DNA of 64,000 nucleotides from Methylobacterium adhaesivum (GTDB lineage: Bacteria; Pseudomonadota; Alphaproteobacteria; Rhizobiales; Beijerinckiaceae), in contig NZ_BPQD01000039.1 in NCBI RefSeq assembly GCF_022179065.1, positions 1 to 64,000 on the forward strand, given 5' to 3'. Under the pieces are notes generated by a model. It had not been told where the DNA came from and did not search any database. It worked only from the letters and a program-made list of their open reading frames with translations. Positions 34,404 to 43,496 of this stretch are shown here, piece by piece. Made by a program: the position numbers and the translations under genes. How positions within the stretch are numbered: the first letter of the stretch is position 1; each line of letters starts with the position of its first letter.

Positions 34404-34694
34404 TCAGTTCGCCGAGAGCTTGGTGACGTCGTACTCGAACTTGCCGGACTTCTTGGCTGCCTCGATGCGCTTGGCGTTGCGCTCTTCCATGGCCTTGATC
34501 GCGTCGGCCTGCTTGTTCAGCTCCTTCGGATCATGCTTGGGATCGTACTTCGAGCCAGCGATCTTCTCGGGGAAGCCGGGCTTGGGCTCCCAGCAATTGC
34601 CGGCGGCCTTGCACTTGGTGCCGTCGTACGCCATGGCCGGAGCCGCCAGCACCGCGCCCGCACCGAGCGCCACCGCAAAAATGAACGTCCGCAT
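34404..34694 (-). CDS. mxaI: Methanol dehydrogenase small (beta) subunit
   Basis: A 96-residue precursor with a signal peptide (1-22, ending AMA-Y). The lysine-rich mature beta subunit starts YDGTKCKAAGNCWEPKPGFP, with two cysteines for the intrachain disulfide, and ends with a long helix. It pairs with MxaF in the periplasmic alpha2beta2 enzyme. XoxF-type enzymes have no such subunit, so this confirms the calcium enzyme type. GGAGGAG precedes ATG 34694. Confidence 0.96.
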   Translation of the reverse strand: MRTFIFAVALGAGAVLAAPAMAYDGTKCKAAGNCWEPKPGFPEKIAGSKYDPKHDPKELNKQADAIKAMEERNAKRIEAAKKSGKFEYDVTKLSAN

Positions 34695-34781
34695 GTCTGT
34701 CTCCTCCGTTTGTGGTTGGCGCGGCGCGTGCCGCTCATCGTTCACCGCGCGCACGTCACGCGGCGTGACTTCCCAGGGACG

Positions 34782-35375
34782 CTAGTTCTCCAGCGGCTTG
34801 CACTGGCCCTTGACGTCCGTGGGGAAGGTCTCGCCCTGCTTGTAGGGCGTGTAATTCTTCTTCTGCTCGGCGTTGAGCCAGACCGCATCCTTGACCGGAC
34901 CGGTATAGAGATGCCGGATCCAGGCGATGGTCTGCAGCATCTCGTCGGGCGTCAGGTTCTCGTTGTGCGGCCCCATCATGCCGTTGGCACCGCCGAAGAT
35001 GGTGGCGAACAGGCCCGTATCCTCGGTGTTGGCCGGATAGGTCCAATAATTGTCGTTGAGGCCGGGTCCAAGCTTGCCCTCGGCCAGGTGGCCATGACAC
35101 CCCGAGCAGGACGTCGCGAACAGGGACTCGCCGTTGCGCAGGCAGGACTTGTCATCGATGTAGATGTTCTTGCCGGTCTGGAAGAATTCCTTCACGGCAG
35201 GCGTGTCGCGGCCGCCCTCCTTGCCCTGCGAAACGTCGAGCTGTTCGCCCGTGACGGTGTTGCGGAAAACGATCCCGGTCTGCGGCCCGCCCGCCGGTTG
35301 CGCGAGGGCCGGGACTCCGGCGGTGACGAGGCCGAGGCCGACGAATCCGGCCAGAAGGCCTTTGATATGACGCAT
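34782..35375 (-). CDS. mxaG: Cytochrome cL, electron acceptor of methanol dehydrogenase
   Basis: A 197-residue precursor with a signal peptide (1-25, ending ALA-Q). The single c-type heme motif CSGCH has Cys90, Cys93 and His94. Further conserved blocks: GPGLNDNYWTYP and GMMGPHNENLT. It accepts electrons from the MxaFI PQQ and passes them to a class I cytochrome c in the periplasm. Preceded by mxaJ (85-bp gap with a hairpin) and followed by mxaI. Confidence 0.95.
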   Translation of the reverse strand: MRHIKGLLAGFVGLGLVTAGVPALAQPAGGPQTGIVFRNTVTGEQLDVSQGKEGGRDTPAVKEFFQTGKNIYIDDKSCLRNGESLFATSCSGCHGHLAEGKLGPGLNDNYWTYPANTEDTGLFATIFGGANGMMGPHNENLTPDEMLQTIAWIRHLYTGPVKDAVWLNAEQKKNYTPYKQGETFPTDVKGQCKPLEN

Positions 35376-35421
35376 GACATCGCTCTGATGGAGTTTTCCG
35401 ACCGTCCGGTCGGGTTCTGGG

Positions 35422-35447
35422 CGGGCCGCCCCTTTTCGAGCGGCCCG
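35422..35447 (-). promoter_or_regulatory. Hairpin between mxaJ and mxaG
   Basis: CGGGCCGC and GCGGCCCG form an 8-bp stem with a 10-base loop, lying 14 bases after the mxaJ stop. No T-run. It may shape differential mRNA stability within mxaFJGI. Confidence 0.45.
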
Positions 35448-35460
35448 GGGCTGGCACGGA

Positions 35461-36336
35461 TCAGTTGGAGGCAACGGAGAGGGGCACGCCCTCCTGCTTC
35501 AGGATCGCGTCGATCCCGGGCTTGGCCTTGGCGATGCCCGCGTCGAGGGCGGCCTTCAGAGCGGTGTCGTCCCGGCGTACGCCCATGGACTGGTCGAAGC
35601 TCTGGGGCATCTTCTGGCCGTCGCTGCGCACGGTGTCGTCGGGCACGGGCGTCACCCGGAGCGGGGTGCTCGATTCCTTGACGTAGCGGGCGACGTCGGG
35701 GCCGAAGGCCACGGCGACATCGGCCTTGCCGCTGGCGACTTCGCTGACCATCCGCGCCGGATCGATCTGGGTGTACTGGTTGCGGGGTGCGCGGAAGTTC
35801 ACCAGCGAGTAGAGGTAGGCCATGTCCTCCTCGTAGCGGCCGATATCCTTCAGCATCGCCTCGCCGGGGGTGCCGAAGCCCACCACCATGTGGTCGACGC
35901 TCTTCAGGCGCGGATCGGTCCAGGACTTGATGTCGAGGTCGCGGTCGGCCCGGGTGATGAAGACGTAGCCGCTGCGGTAGTATGGCTTGGTCGCGAGGAC
36001 GCGCGGATCGTCGCTGTCGAGGCCCACCACCACGTCGCAGAGTTTCTTCTCGAGGCCGTCGCGCACGAGGTAGATCGCCGGCTTCTCCAGCCAGACGAAC
36101 TGGGCCTTGCGCCCCATGGCCTTGGCCACCGTCGTGGCGATCCGGTTCTCGAGACCCGACCCGTCCTTCATCGAGAGGGGCGGCTGCACGGCCGCGCAGA
36201 TGCGCAGGGTGGTGTCGTCGGCGGGGCCTGAGGCTTTCGCCGCATCCTCGGCGGCGTGAGCGGGGGACAGGCAGGCCAACGCCAGGAGCGAGGCGGCCGA
36301 GATCGCCGCGCGGCGACGTCCGGTGACGAGCGACAT
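35461..36336 (-). CDS. mxaJ: MxaJ, periplasmic solute-binding-fold protein
   Basis: A 291-residue protein with a signal peptide (1-28, ending AHA-A) and a family-3 periplasmic binding protein fold (LRICAAVQPPLSMKDGSGLENRI, read as blocks). MxaJ is required for active methanol dehydrogenase and may help assemble MxaF or act as a chaperone. ATG 36336 is the likely start; an ATG at 36387 would lengthen the signal region. It is separated from mxaF by a strong GC hairpin. Confidence 0.9.
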   Translation of the reverse strand: MSLVTGRRRAAISAASLLALACLSPAHAAEDAAKASGPADDTTLRICAAVQPPLSMKDGSGLENRIATTVAKAMGRKAQFVWLEKPAIYLVRDGLEKKLCDVVVGLDSDDPRVLATKPYYRSGYVFITRADRDLDIKSWTDPRLKSVDHMVVGFGTPGEAMLKDIGRYEEDMAYLYSLVNFRAPRNQYTQIDPARMVSEVASGKADVAVAFGPDVARYVKESSTPLRVTPVPDDTVRSDGQKMPQSFDQSMGVRRDDTALKAALDAGIAKAKPGIDAILKQEGVPLSVASN

Positions 36337-36432
36337 GAGGGAGATCCGTTGTTCGGTTGTTTCTTGAGCTGCGCGACGGCGGGACATGGCGTGTCCTTGC
36401 GTGGCCTTCGCGCGCGGGATCGTCGCGGGGGT

Positions 36433-36456
36433 CCCCGCCGGCCAGGGCCGGCGGGG
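36433..36456 (-). promoter_or_regulatory. Perfect 11-bp GC hairpin between mxaF and mxaJ
   Basis: CCCCGCCGGCC and its exact complement surround a two-base loop, 22 bases after the mxaF stop. No T-run follows. Such a stem could stabilise the mxaF mRNA 3' end or partly terminate transcription, explaining mxaF levels above those of mxaJ. Confidence 0.65.
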
Positions 36457-36477
36457 AGGTCGTGTCGGGCGCGAGCC

Positions 36478-38361
36478 TTACTTCTTGGCGGCCGTCTGGT
36501 ACTCGCCGACGTTCGGATCGTCGTACGGACCCTTGCCGTTCAGCGAGAACACCATCACGCCACCACCCATCTGGGTGTAGTTGGCGAGCTTCTTGAAGGC
36601 GCCCACGGCACCGAGGCCGGCGGTCGGATCCTGGAGATCGAACACGAGGCCAACGCCCGGCCAGCCGCCGACGCCGTAGTAGATGGCGACGTACTGATCA
36701 CCCTTGTGGCTGTAGGTCATCGGGTAACCGATGGCGCCCGACGGCAGCTTGAACTTCCAGAGAAGGTCGCCGTTGTCGGAGTTACGCGCCTTGATGTAAC
36801 CGTCCAGGGTTCCGTAGAACACGAGGTCGCCGGCGGTGGCCATCGTTCCGCCCCACACGGCGAAACGCTCCATCTTGTCCCACTTATACTCGCCCGTGAT
36901 GGCGTTGTAGGCCTTGATCTGGCCGAGACCCTCGTAGTTCTGCCGGTCACCCTTCGGGCCGGGGTACATGTTCAGCGTCGCACCGACGAAGAACTGGCCC
37001 GCACGGTACGGAAGCATGAAGGGCTCCCAATCCATGCAGATGTGGTTGATGCCCATGTAGAAGAGCTTGCGCTCCGGATCATAGGAATCGTGGCCCTGGT
37101 TGTGATAGCCCATGGCCGAGGGACAGACGTCCTTGGCGAGATGGTCCATCCGGGTGCCGTACTCGGGATCGCGCACCGGCTGGCCGGTCTTCAGATCGAC
37201 GGACTTGAAGACGTTGACGGTGTCGTCGATCTTGTTGGCCGAGACGAGCGAGCCGTCGGTCCGGTCCAGGGTGTAGACGATGCCGTTGCGGTCCGGATGG
37301 GTGAGGAGCTTGCGGTCCTTGCCGTCCTTGTCCTTCTGGTTCGACAGCATCATCACGTTGACGCCGGCGTAATCCCACTCGTCGTGGGGGGTCTTCTGGT
37401 AGCCGAACTTGGCTTCACCCGTATCGGCGTCGCGGCCGAAGATCGTCATCGTCCACTTGTTGTCGCCGGGACGCATGGTCTCGTTCCACGGCGCCGGGTT
37501 GCCGGTGCCGAAGTAGATCAGGTTGGTGCCGGGATCGTAGGCGTACCAGCCCCAATTGGTGCCGCCGCCGATCTTCCAGGCATCGCCCTCCCAGGTGGAG
37601 GTGCCCAGTCCCTTCTGGCCGTAATGGGCGTTCTTGACGTTGAAGTCGGGCCCAAGCAGCAGATCCTTGTCGGGACCCGTGGCGTAGGCGCGCCACACCT
37701 GGGCACCGGTCTTCACGTCGTAGGCGGTGAGGTAGCCGCGCACGCCGAGCTCGGCGCCGGACGAGCCGATGATCACCTTGTCCTTGACCACGTAGGGGGC
37801 GATGGTGAGCGTGGAGCCGACCTTGATGTCGGAGTTCTCGACCTTCCACACCGTCTCGCCGGTCTCGGCGTTGAGCGCCGCGACGTTGCCGTCGAGCTGC
37901 GTCTTGAGGATGAGGGACGGCGTCTTGCCGTCGCCCGGCCAGTAGGCGAGGCCGCGGTTCACGAGATCGCAGCAGGCGACCGCGCGGGCGGCCGGGTTCT
38001 GCTTGGGCTTGTCCTGCCACAGGATGTGGCCCGGATCGTCGAGGCCGAGGGCGAACGTGTTGTTCGGGAACGAAGTGTGGATGTACATCTTGCCGTCGAC
38101 GACGAGGGGCGCGCCCTCATGGCCGTTGAGCAGGCCGGTCGAGAAGCTCCAGGAGACCTTCAGGTCCTTCACGTTGCCGGCGTTGATCTGCTTGAGCTTG
38201 CTGTAGTTGTCCGAGTCGTAGTTCTTGCCCGGCATGACCCAGTTTTCGTCGCTCTTCGACAGCTCGACGAGCTTGTCGTTGGCGGACGCTTGGCTGGCCA
38301 TCCCGATGGGCGCCAGGGCCATCACGGCCAGCACCGATACGGAACTCAGGTACCTCATCAT
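36478..38361 (-). CDS. mxaF: Methanol dehydrogenase large (alpha) subunit, calcium/PQQ enzyme
   Basis: A 627-residue precursor with a signal peptide (about 1-27). It oxidises methanol to formaldehyde in the periplasm with PQQ and calcium. The PQQ-stacking vicinal disulfide is Cys130-Cys131 in RAVACCDL. The catalytic aspartate is Asp328 in EWDYAG, and residue 330 is Ala. Lanthanide-dependent XoxF enzymes carry an aspartate there, so this is the MxaF type. The eight-bladed propeller W-motifs are intact throughout. GAGGAG is seven bases before the ATG. It heads the operon and is followed by mxaJ, G and I. Confidence 0.98.
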   Translation of the reverse strand: MMRYLSSVSVLAVMALAPIGMASQASANDKLVELSKSDENWVMPGKNYDSDNYSKLKQINAGNVKDLKVSWSFSTGLLNGHEGAPLVVDGKMYIHTSFPNNTFALGLDDPGHILWQDKPKQNPAARAVACCDLVNRGLAYWPGDGKTPSLILKTQLDGNVAALNAETGETVWKVENSDIKVGSTLTIAPYVVKDKVIIGSSGAELGVRGYLTAYDVKTGAQVWRAYATGPDKDLLLGPDFNVKNAHYGQKGLGTSTWEGDAWKIGGGTNWGWYAYDPGTNLIYFGTGNPAPWNETMRPGDNKWTMTIFGRDADTGEAKFGYQKTPHDEWDYAGVNVMMLSNQKDKDGKDRKLLTHPDRNGIVYTLDRTDGSLVSANKIDDTVNVFKSVDLKTGQPVRDPEYGTRMDHLAKDVCPSAMGYHNQGHDSYDPERKLFYMGINHICMDWEPFMLPYRAGQFFVGATLNMYPGPKGDRQNYEGLGQIKAYNAITGEYKWDKMERFAVWGGTMATAGDLVFYGTLDGYIKARNSDNGDLLWKFKLPSGAIGYPMTYSHKGDQYVAIYYGVGGWPGVGLVFDLQDPTAGLGAVGAFKKLANYTQMGGGVMVFSLNGKGPYDDPNVGEYQTAAKK

Positions 38362-38476
38362 CGTGCGTCTCCTCAGCTGCCGCCCCGTCTACAGACCTTG
38401 CGGTCCCGCGTGGCTGTTTCTCCCGCCGCTTCGGAACATTGACACCGCGTCCTCGAGAGAAGAACCGCTGCGCTCT

Positions 38477-38516
38477 TAAGCTTTTATTAGACTAAATCTG
38501 TCTTATAAGAAGCTTA
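38477..38516 (-). promoter_or_regulatory. AT-rich inverted repeat in the mxaF leader
   Basis: TAAGCTT (38477-38483) and AAGCTTA (38510-38516) face each other across 26 bases, whose flanks can extend the stem imperfectly. It would lie about 15-55 nt into the proposed transcript, so it could be a regulatory RNA structure rather than a DNA site. Confidence 0.4.
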
Positions 38517-38537
38517 TTACTGTTCCGTCAGCCCCTA

Positions 38538-38567
38538 TTTCTAGACATCTTCAAGGCGCGAAGTCTC
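38538..38567 (-). promoter_or_regulatory. Candidate mxaF promoter
   Basis: On the minus strand TAGAAA (38543-38538) matches the -10 hexamer described for M. extorquens methanol-oxidation promoters. GAGACT, 18 bases upstream (38567-38562), is 4/6 similar to their AAGACA -35. Transcription would begin near 38531, giving a leader of about 170 nt. Confidence 0.5.
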
Positions 38568-38718
38568 TAGACGGTCCGACATTTCTAACCGGGACACTTT
38601 GGCAAATAGATCATGAGGATCGCGCAGCGGCACCCCGTCGCTTGACCGTCCTCCGGGGTCGTCGCACCACTATCGCAACGGCACGGGCGAACGGGCCGGC
38701 AGAAGGGAGCGGGGACCG

Positions 38719-39627
38719 ATGGCGCCAAGGATCGGGCGGGGGTTCGGACGCAGGCGCGGAATCGGTCGGGACGCCTTGCCGGAGTCCTTGGCGAAGACCT
38801 CGGCGAGGTCCGTCGGGGCGGTCCACGCCGCCGCCCTCATGGCCCTGCTCTGCGCCGCCGGACCGGCCTCGGCCCGGGACCTTCCGGCCCGCGACATCCC
38901 GGGCTGGGACCTCGCCGCCCTCTATCCCCGGGACGGCCGCCGGGACCTCACGGGGGCGGATATCGAACGTTATCCGGGGGCGGGCGTGCTGTTCTGCCAC
39001 GGGGCGGACGGCATTCCGAGGAAAGCCGCCGCCGCCTGGCTCATCGGCGATCCGTCCGTGGTCGTGCTCAACGCGCACAACTTCCGCAACCGCCGCCTCG
39101 AGACCACGCGGGAGGTGAGCGACTGCTTCTTCCAGATCGGCGGGCGCAATTACGATTTCGTGCCCGACAGCATCGAACTCGGGGCGGTGCCGGGCTCGCA
39201 GGCCCTCCACATCACCGACGACTGGGCGATCCTGCGCCTCGCACACCCCGTGGAGGGCGCGCGGCCCCAGCCCATACCGACCGCGCCGACCCTGGGGGAG
39301 GGCCCCCTGCGACTGCCCGTCGTGATGGTGTCACCGGGCGGGCACGAGAACTATCGCGGGCCGGCGAGCCTCGAAGCCTGTGCCATCCGTCAAGTCGATC
39401 CGCCGAGCGAAGGCGGCATCCGGCGGCTGCGCCACGATTGCAACGACGGCTTCGGCGGATCGGGCTCTGGCCTGTTCGACGAGGCCGGCCGACTCGTGGC
39501 CATGCAGAGCGCCTCGCTTTCCATGAACGCGCGCAAGCCCTTCGACATCGACTTCCACTACGGCTCGGCCCTGGCCTTCGAGGGCGACCTCCTGACCGCC
39601 CTGCGCAAGGCGGTGGCGGCGCGGTGA
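38719..39627 (+). CDS. Exported trypsin-like serine protease
   Basis: A 302-residue protein with a long N-terminal signal region (hydrophobic core about 38-52, ending ASA-R). The chymotrypsin-fold triad is visible: His in VVLNAHNFRN, Asp in ITDDWAILRL, and Ser in DGFGGSGSGLFD. GGGAG lies nine bases before ATG 38719. It may be a periplasmic or secreted protease. It starts divergently from mxaF; its promoter overlaps the AT-rich region. No link to methanol oxidation is known. Confidence 0.82.
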   Translation: MAPRIGRGFGRRRGIGRDALPESLAKTSARSVGAVHAAALMALLCAAGPASARDLPARDIPGWDLAALYPRDGRRDLTGADIERYPGAGVLFCHGADGIPRKAAAAWLIGDPSVVVLNAHNFRNRRLETTREVSDCFFQIGGRNYDFVPDSIELGAVPGSQALHITDDWAILRLAHPVEGARPQPIPTAPTLGEGPLRLPVVMVSPGGHENYRGPASLEACAIRQVDPPSEGGIRRLRHDCNDGFGGSGSGLFDEAGRLVAMQSASLSMNARKPFDIDFHYGSALAFEGDLLTALRKAVAAR

Positions 39628-39646
39628 GGGCGCCGGGACGCGGGCC

Positions 39647-40573
39647 TCACCGCCGCCGGCCGAGACGCTCGGCGATGGCGATGCCGCCGATGACGAGGGC
39701 GAGCGCCAGGGCGTCGTTCCAGCGGAACGGCTCGCCGAGGAAGAGAACGGCGAGGCCCGCCCCGAAGATCGGCACGAGGTTGACGAACAGGCCGGCCCGG
39801 TTCGGGCCGATGAGTTCGACCCCGCGCATGAAACCGAGCTGGGCCGCGAGACTCGGGCCCAAGGCCACGAACGCGACGACGAGCCAGCCCCGGGGCGTCG
39901 GCCAGATCGTGTGGCCGAGCGTCCACTCGGCGGCCAGCGGCGGCAGGGAGGTGAGGAAGGCGGCCAGCGCCATGGCGGTGAAGAAGGTCAGGCCCGAGAC
40001 CTTCGGCCGCGCGGTGAGCGCCACGGCGTAGCCGGCATAGAGCAGGCAGGCGACGAGCATGAGAACGTCGCCGCGGTTGAAGCCGAAATGCGTGAGCACC
40101 CGCCAGTCGCCGTGGGTGGCCGCCACCACGGCACCGGCCAGGGTCACGACGACGCCCAGAGCCTGCGCTCCGCTCACGGCAACCCGGTGGACGGCATAGT
40201 TGATGAGGATGACGAGAACGGGGATCGCCCCTTGGAACAGGGCGATGTTGATCCCCGTCGTGTAGAGACCGGCCGCGTAGAACAGACTGGCATAGAGGGT
40301 GTAGCCGCACGCTCCCATGAGCAGCACGTAGAGCCAATGGGCCTTGAGGCGCCCCCACTCGGCGACGAGGCCGGCGCGGGCCGGCAGGGCGAGGACGAGA
40401 CAGGCGATGGCCCAGCGCAGGCAGGTGAGGACTTGCGGCGAGACTTCGCCCACCGCCCATTTGCTGGCCACCACGTTGCCGCCCCACAGCAGCATGGTGC
40501 CGGCGAGGAGCGGGTAGGCGGAAAGCGCCGTCGGTCGGCCCTGCGGCGGCCGGGCGGGGGAGGGCGGTGTCAC
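39647..40573 (-). CDS. EamA/DMT-family transporter
   Basis: A 308-residue inner-membrane protein with ten hydrophobic segments and the internal duplication of the EamA family (first half begins YPLLAGTMLLWGGNVVASKW). Exports or imports small metabolites; the substrate is unknown. The start is a GTG at 40573, or a TTG at 40579; no ATG is available before the first helix. It lies downstream of ada on the same strand (103 bp). Confidence 0.85.
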   Translation of the reverse strand: MTPPSPARPPQGRPTALSAYPLLAGTMLLWGGNVVASKWAVGEVSPQVLTCLRWAIACLVLALPARAGLVAEWGRLKAHWLYVLLMGACGYTLYASLFYAAGLYTTGINIALFQGAIPVLVILINYAVHRVAVSGAQALGVVVTLAGAVVAATHGDWRVLTHFGFNRGDVLMLVACLLYAGYAVALTARPKVSGLTFFTAMALAAFLTSLPPLAAEWTLGHTIWPTPRGWLVVAFVALGPSLAAQLGFMRGVELIGPNRAGLFVNLVPIFGAGLAVLFLGEPFRWNDALALALVIGGIAIAERLGRRR

Positions 40574-40676
40574 GCTCAATGGGACGAAGCCTTTCGCGCG
40601 GCGGGGGCCCCTCTTCCCCCGTCCGGACCCGCCGGGCAAGCGCAAGGGAAAGGGCGCGGGACACATGGCGATCCGG

Positions 40677-41768
40677 TCACTCCGGATCCCGCCCGGCCTT
40701 CTCCCGCGCCTGGAGTTCCGCCTTGCGGGCCATCCCCCAGCGGTAGCCGGAGGGCGACCCGTCCGCGCGCACCACCCGGTGGCAGGGGATCGCCACCGCA
40801 TGGGCGTTGGCGGCGCAGGCGAGGGCCACGGCCCGCACGGCGGCGGGCTGGCCAATGGCGTTCGCGATGTCCGTGTAGGTCGCCGTCCGTCCCGCCGGGA
40901 TCGCCCGCAGGGCCGCCCAGACACGCTGCTGGAACGCGGTGCCGCCGATGTCGAGGGGCAGGGCGAGTCCGTTGCGTGGGGCCGCCACGAAAGCCACGAC
41001 CTCGGCGAGCCATGCGGCGAAGTCCACCCCTGCCCCGGCGATGTCGGCGCGGGGAAAGCGGGCCCGCAGGTCTTGCGCCAGGGCCTCTGGATCGTCACCC
41101 AGCAGAATGGCGCAAAGGCCCCGTTCGGTGGCCGCCGCCAGGACGAAGCCCAGCGCACAGGCCGCCACGGCGAAGCGGATGGCGATGCCCGCCCCGCCCC
41201 TGCGGTAGGCGCCGGGCGTCATGCCGAGATGCCGGCCGGCCGCGGCGTAGAATCGGCTCGCCGTGCCGTAACCCGCCGCGTAGGCCGCCTCCGTCACCGA
41301 TCCCGCACGCGGCAATCCGGCAGCGAGGCGCTCCGCCCGCACGGCCTCGGCATAGGCCTTCGGCGTCACCCCGGTGACGTCGCGAAACACCCGGTGGAAA
41401 TGAAACGGGCTCAGGCCCGCGGTCCGGGCCAGATCCGCCAGGGCAGGGGGCTCCTCGGCCGTCCCGATGAGGCGGCAGGCCCGGGCGACGGCCGCGGCAT
41501 GACGGGCGGACCGGGGCGGATCGTCCGGGCGGCAGCGCAGGCAGGGACGAAAGCCCGCCTCCCGCGCCGCCGCCGGGGTGGCGTGGAAGCGCACGTTCTC
41601 CCGGCGCGGGGTGCGGGCGCCGCAGCCCGGACGGCAATACACCCCGGTGGTGCGCACAGCATAGACGAACCGCCCATCGGCCGCCGGATCGCGGGCGGCA
41701 ACGGCGGCCCAACAGGTGTCGGCATGGAGCGCCGGAGGATCGAGGGTGGCGGGGAGGGCGGTCGACAT
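40677..41768 (-). CDS. ada: Ada: methyl-DNA repair protein and transcription activator
   Basis: A 363-residue protein with the full Ada layout. N-terminal zinc/methyl-acceptor domain with Cys45, Cys49, Cys76 and Cys79 (TGVYCRPGCGAR, CLRCRPDD). AraC-type helix-turn-helix near 85-185 (LSPFHFHRVFRDVTG). C-terminal O6-methylguanine methyltransferase domain with active-site Cys329 in PCHRV. It repairs methyl-phosphotriesters and O6-methylguanine and activates repair genes. A DMT transporter follows on the same strand. Confidence 0.95.
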   Translation of the reverse strand: MSTALPATLDPPALHADTCWAAVAARDPAADGRFVYAVRTTGVYCRPGCGARTPRRENVRFHATPAAAREAGFRPCLRCRPDDPPRSARHAAAVARACRLIGTAEEPPALADLARTAGLSPFHFHRVFRDVTGVTPKAYAEAVRAERLAAGLPRAGSVTEAAYAAGYGTASRFYAAAGRHLGMTPGAYRRGGAGIAIRFAVAACALGFVLAAATERGLCAILLGDDPEALAQDLRARFPRADIAGAGVDFAAWLAEVVAFVAAPRNGLALPLDIGGTAFQQRVWAALRAIPAGRTATYTDIANAIGQPAAVRAVALACAANAHAVAIPCHRVVRADGSPSGYRWGMARKAELQAREKAGRDPE

Positions 41769-42001
41769 GGCCCTATCCTGGCCTCTTCCAACGGCACGCG
41801 CATCCCGTTCCTTGCGGTCGAAACCGCCCTCGCCCGAAGGTTTCGTCCGGCCGCCACCTCGGACGGCCTACGGACGGGCCCGTCCGCGTTCCTGATGGCT
41901 TCCTTACGTCGGCGCATCCGGCTCCGCCTCGAACCCTTATGCGCGCAGGAGCAGGTTGCAGGGGCGGTCCGATACGGGATCGCGCGAACCCCGGCCGATC
42001 C

Positions 42002-42241
42002 ATGTCCGCCACGATCCTCTCGTCCAGCCCCCTCGCCCCGGCCACGACGCACCCAACCTCCGCCCAAAGGTTCGTGGTCGGCCAGGATCCGCAGGGACGT
42101 TGGGTCGCCGCGGAGATCCACGGTCTCGCCGGCGGCCTGTTCCGGACCCAACAGGACGCGATGCACTACGCCATCGAGGCCACGGATCGCCGCCCCGACG
42201 CGGTGACGGTCACTCCGAATCGGGTAGAGCTCAGGATCTGA
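42002..42241 (+). CDS. Small conserved-looking protein, function unknown
   Basis: A 79-residue protein from ATG 42002. The pattern GRWVAAEIHGLAGGLFRTQQDAMHYAI suggests a beta-beta-alpha fold like that of short DUF2188-type proteins (a W-x-V strand, a glycine-rich turn and an alanine helix). Weak ribosome binding site. An upstream ATG at 41939 gives a 100-residue version with an unlikely Arg/Gly-rich extension. Confidence 0.5.
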   Translation: MSATILSSSPLAPATTHPTSAQRFVVGQDPQGRWVAAEIHGLAGGLFRTQQDAMHYAIEATDRRPDAVTVTPNRVELRI

Positions 42242-42637
42242 GCCGGACGCCCGGTCGCCCCGGCGCAGTCTTCGTGGTGGGCGAGGGCGCCCAAACGAGG
42301 CTGTCCCGACACCCGCGCCGGACGCGGGGCTGAAACAGCCCCGGACCGCTGCGGAGTGCCGCTTCTGCTCCAACGAATTCCGTTCGCATAAGATATATTA
42401 TGGAACCAACCTTCGAAGAATCAGGGGCAGGGGGCTTATCGAGGTCGTCCGGCATGCACCCCGGATTCATCCTGAGCGTGGGGTTCGGGGCATAACCCGT
42501 ACAAATCGGGCCGGTTGTGGCATGCCAATCCGTCGACGCCCTCGCCTTCGTCATAATCTCGGCTCAAGAAATGAATTACGCGGTCGCATCGCCTCGCGGG
42601 GCGTGCACCGTCCGGACAATTCCACCAAGCGAACGTG
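42242..42637. other. Intergenic region upstream of the SGNH hydrolase gene
   Basis: About 395 bases without a convincing gene. The stretch 42370-42430 and 42550-42590 is less GC-rich than the neighbourhood (AAGATATATTATGG near 42387), as expected for promoters. I see no repeat or RNA gene. Confidence 0.45.
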
Positions 42638-43462
42638 ATGCCGATCTCAGCGCGCTTTGCCCTCGCCCCGATCCTCGCCCTAGCGACCCTGTGCGGCCCG
42701 GTGGCGTCCGAGCCGGCTCCGGCCATCGAGCGGCATGCCGGGCTGGACGTGCCCCCGGCGGCGCTTTCTTCGGGGCGCCCCGCCCTTCACGCCCGGACCC
42801 TGGCCCGCCTGCCGCGTCTGGCCGGCCTCGTCGCCGAGGGCAGGGACATCCGCATCGTGGCGTTCGGCTCCTCGTCGACGGAAGGCATCGGTGCCTCCTC
42901 GCCGGCCTCCGCCTACCCGGCGCAACTGCAGCAGGACCTCGAGGCGCGCCTGGGCAAGGCCGGACATCAATCCGTCACCGTGGTCAACCGTGGCAAGGGC
43001 GGCGACGATTCCGAGGCCATGGCACGGCGTCTCGAGACCGACGTGCTGGCGGAGAAGCCCGATCTCGTCGTGTGGCAGACGGGCAGCAACGACCCGATGA
43101 CCGGCGTCAGCGTCGAGCGTTTCGCCGAACTCACCCGGGCCGGCATCCTGGCGATCCGTGCCACGGGGGCGGACGTGATTCTCATGGATCAGCAATGGTG
43201 TAAGCGCCTGTCCGGGACCGCCGGTTCGGAACGCTACGGCACGGCCCTACACGAGGTCGCGACGGAACTCGGCGTGCCGGTGATCCGCCGCAACGCCCTC
43301 ATGCGTGCCTGGGTGGCCAAGGGCCTGCTCACGCCGACCCAGATGATCGGCCCCGACGGACTCCACATGACGGATGCGGGCTACGACCGCCTCGCCAAGG
43401 CGGCCACGGCCCAGATCCTCGCCAATGCCGGCCTGCCCGAAGAGGCCCCGGCCCGGAACTGA
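42638..43462 (+). CDS. Exported SGNH/GDSL-family hydrolase
   Basis: A 274-residue protein with a signal peptide (about 1-25). The SGNH blocks are present: GSSSTEG (block I serine), GKGGDD, QTGSNDP (Asn), and DGLHMTDAGY with the catalytic Asp-x-x-His. It probably deacylates or deacetylates a lipid or polysaccharide in the envelope; the substrate is unknown. A GTG at 42635 directly before the ATG could also serve as start. Confidence 0.85.
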   Translation: MPISARFALAPILALATLCGPVASEPAPAIERHAGLDVPPAALSSGRPALHARTLARLPRLAGLVAEGRDIRIVAFGSSSTEGIGASSPASAYPAQLQQDLEARLGKAGHQSVTVVNRGKGGDDSEAMARRLETDVLAEKPDLVVWQTGSNDPMTGVSVERFAELTRAGILAIRATGADVILMDQQWCKRLSGTAGSERYGTALHEVATELGVPVIRRNALMRAWVAKGLLTPTQMIGPDGLHMTDAGYDRLAKAATAQILANAGLPEEAPARN

Positions 43463-43496
43463 GAGACGCTCCGGGTCGGACCGCCCTCCTCCCGGA

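Larger units (their letters stand above)
38362..38718. other. mxaF promoter and leader region
   Basis: About 355 bases with no gene, between mxaF (minus) and the serine protease gene (plus). Strikingly AT-rich at 38476-38600. It holds a candidate mxaF promoter (38538-38567), a second TAGAAAT word at 38581-38587, and an inverted repeat in the transcribed leader (38477-38516). Confidence 0.7.

Noticed and set aside
36478-38361. XoxF (lanthanide) identity for the methanol dehydrogenase
   Set aside because: Residue 330 is Ala, not Asp, and an MxaI subunit and cytochrome cL of the mxa type are encoded downstream.
38476-38490. CtrA-like TTAA-N7-TTAG in the mxaF leader
   Set aside because: One mismatch, in a generally AT-rich stretch and downstream of the proposed start site.
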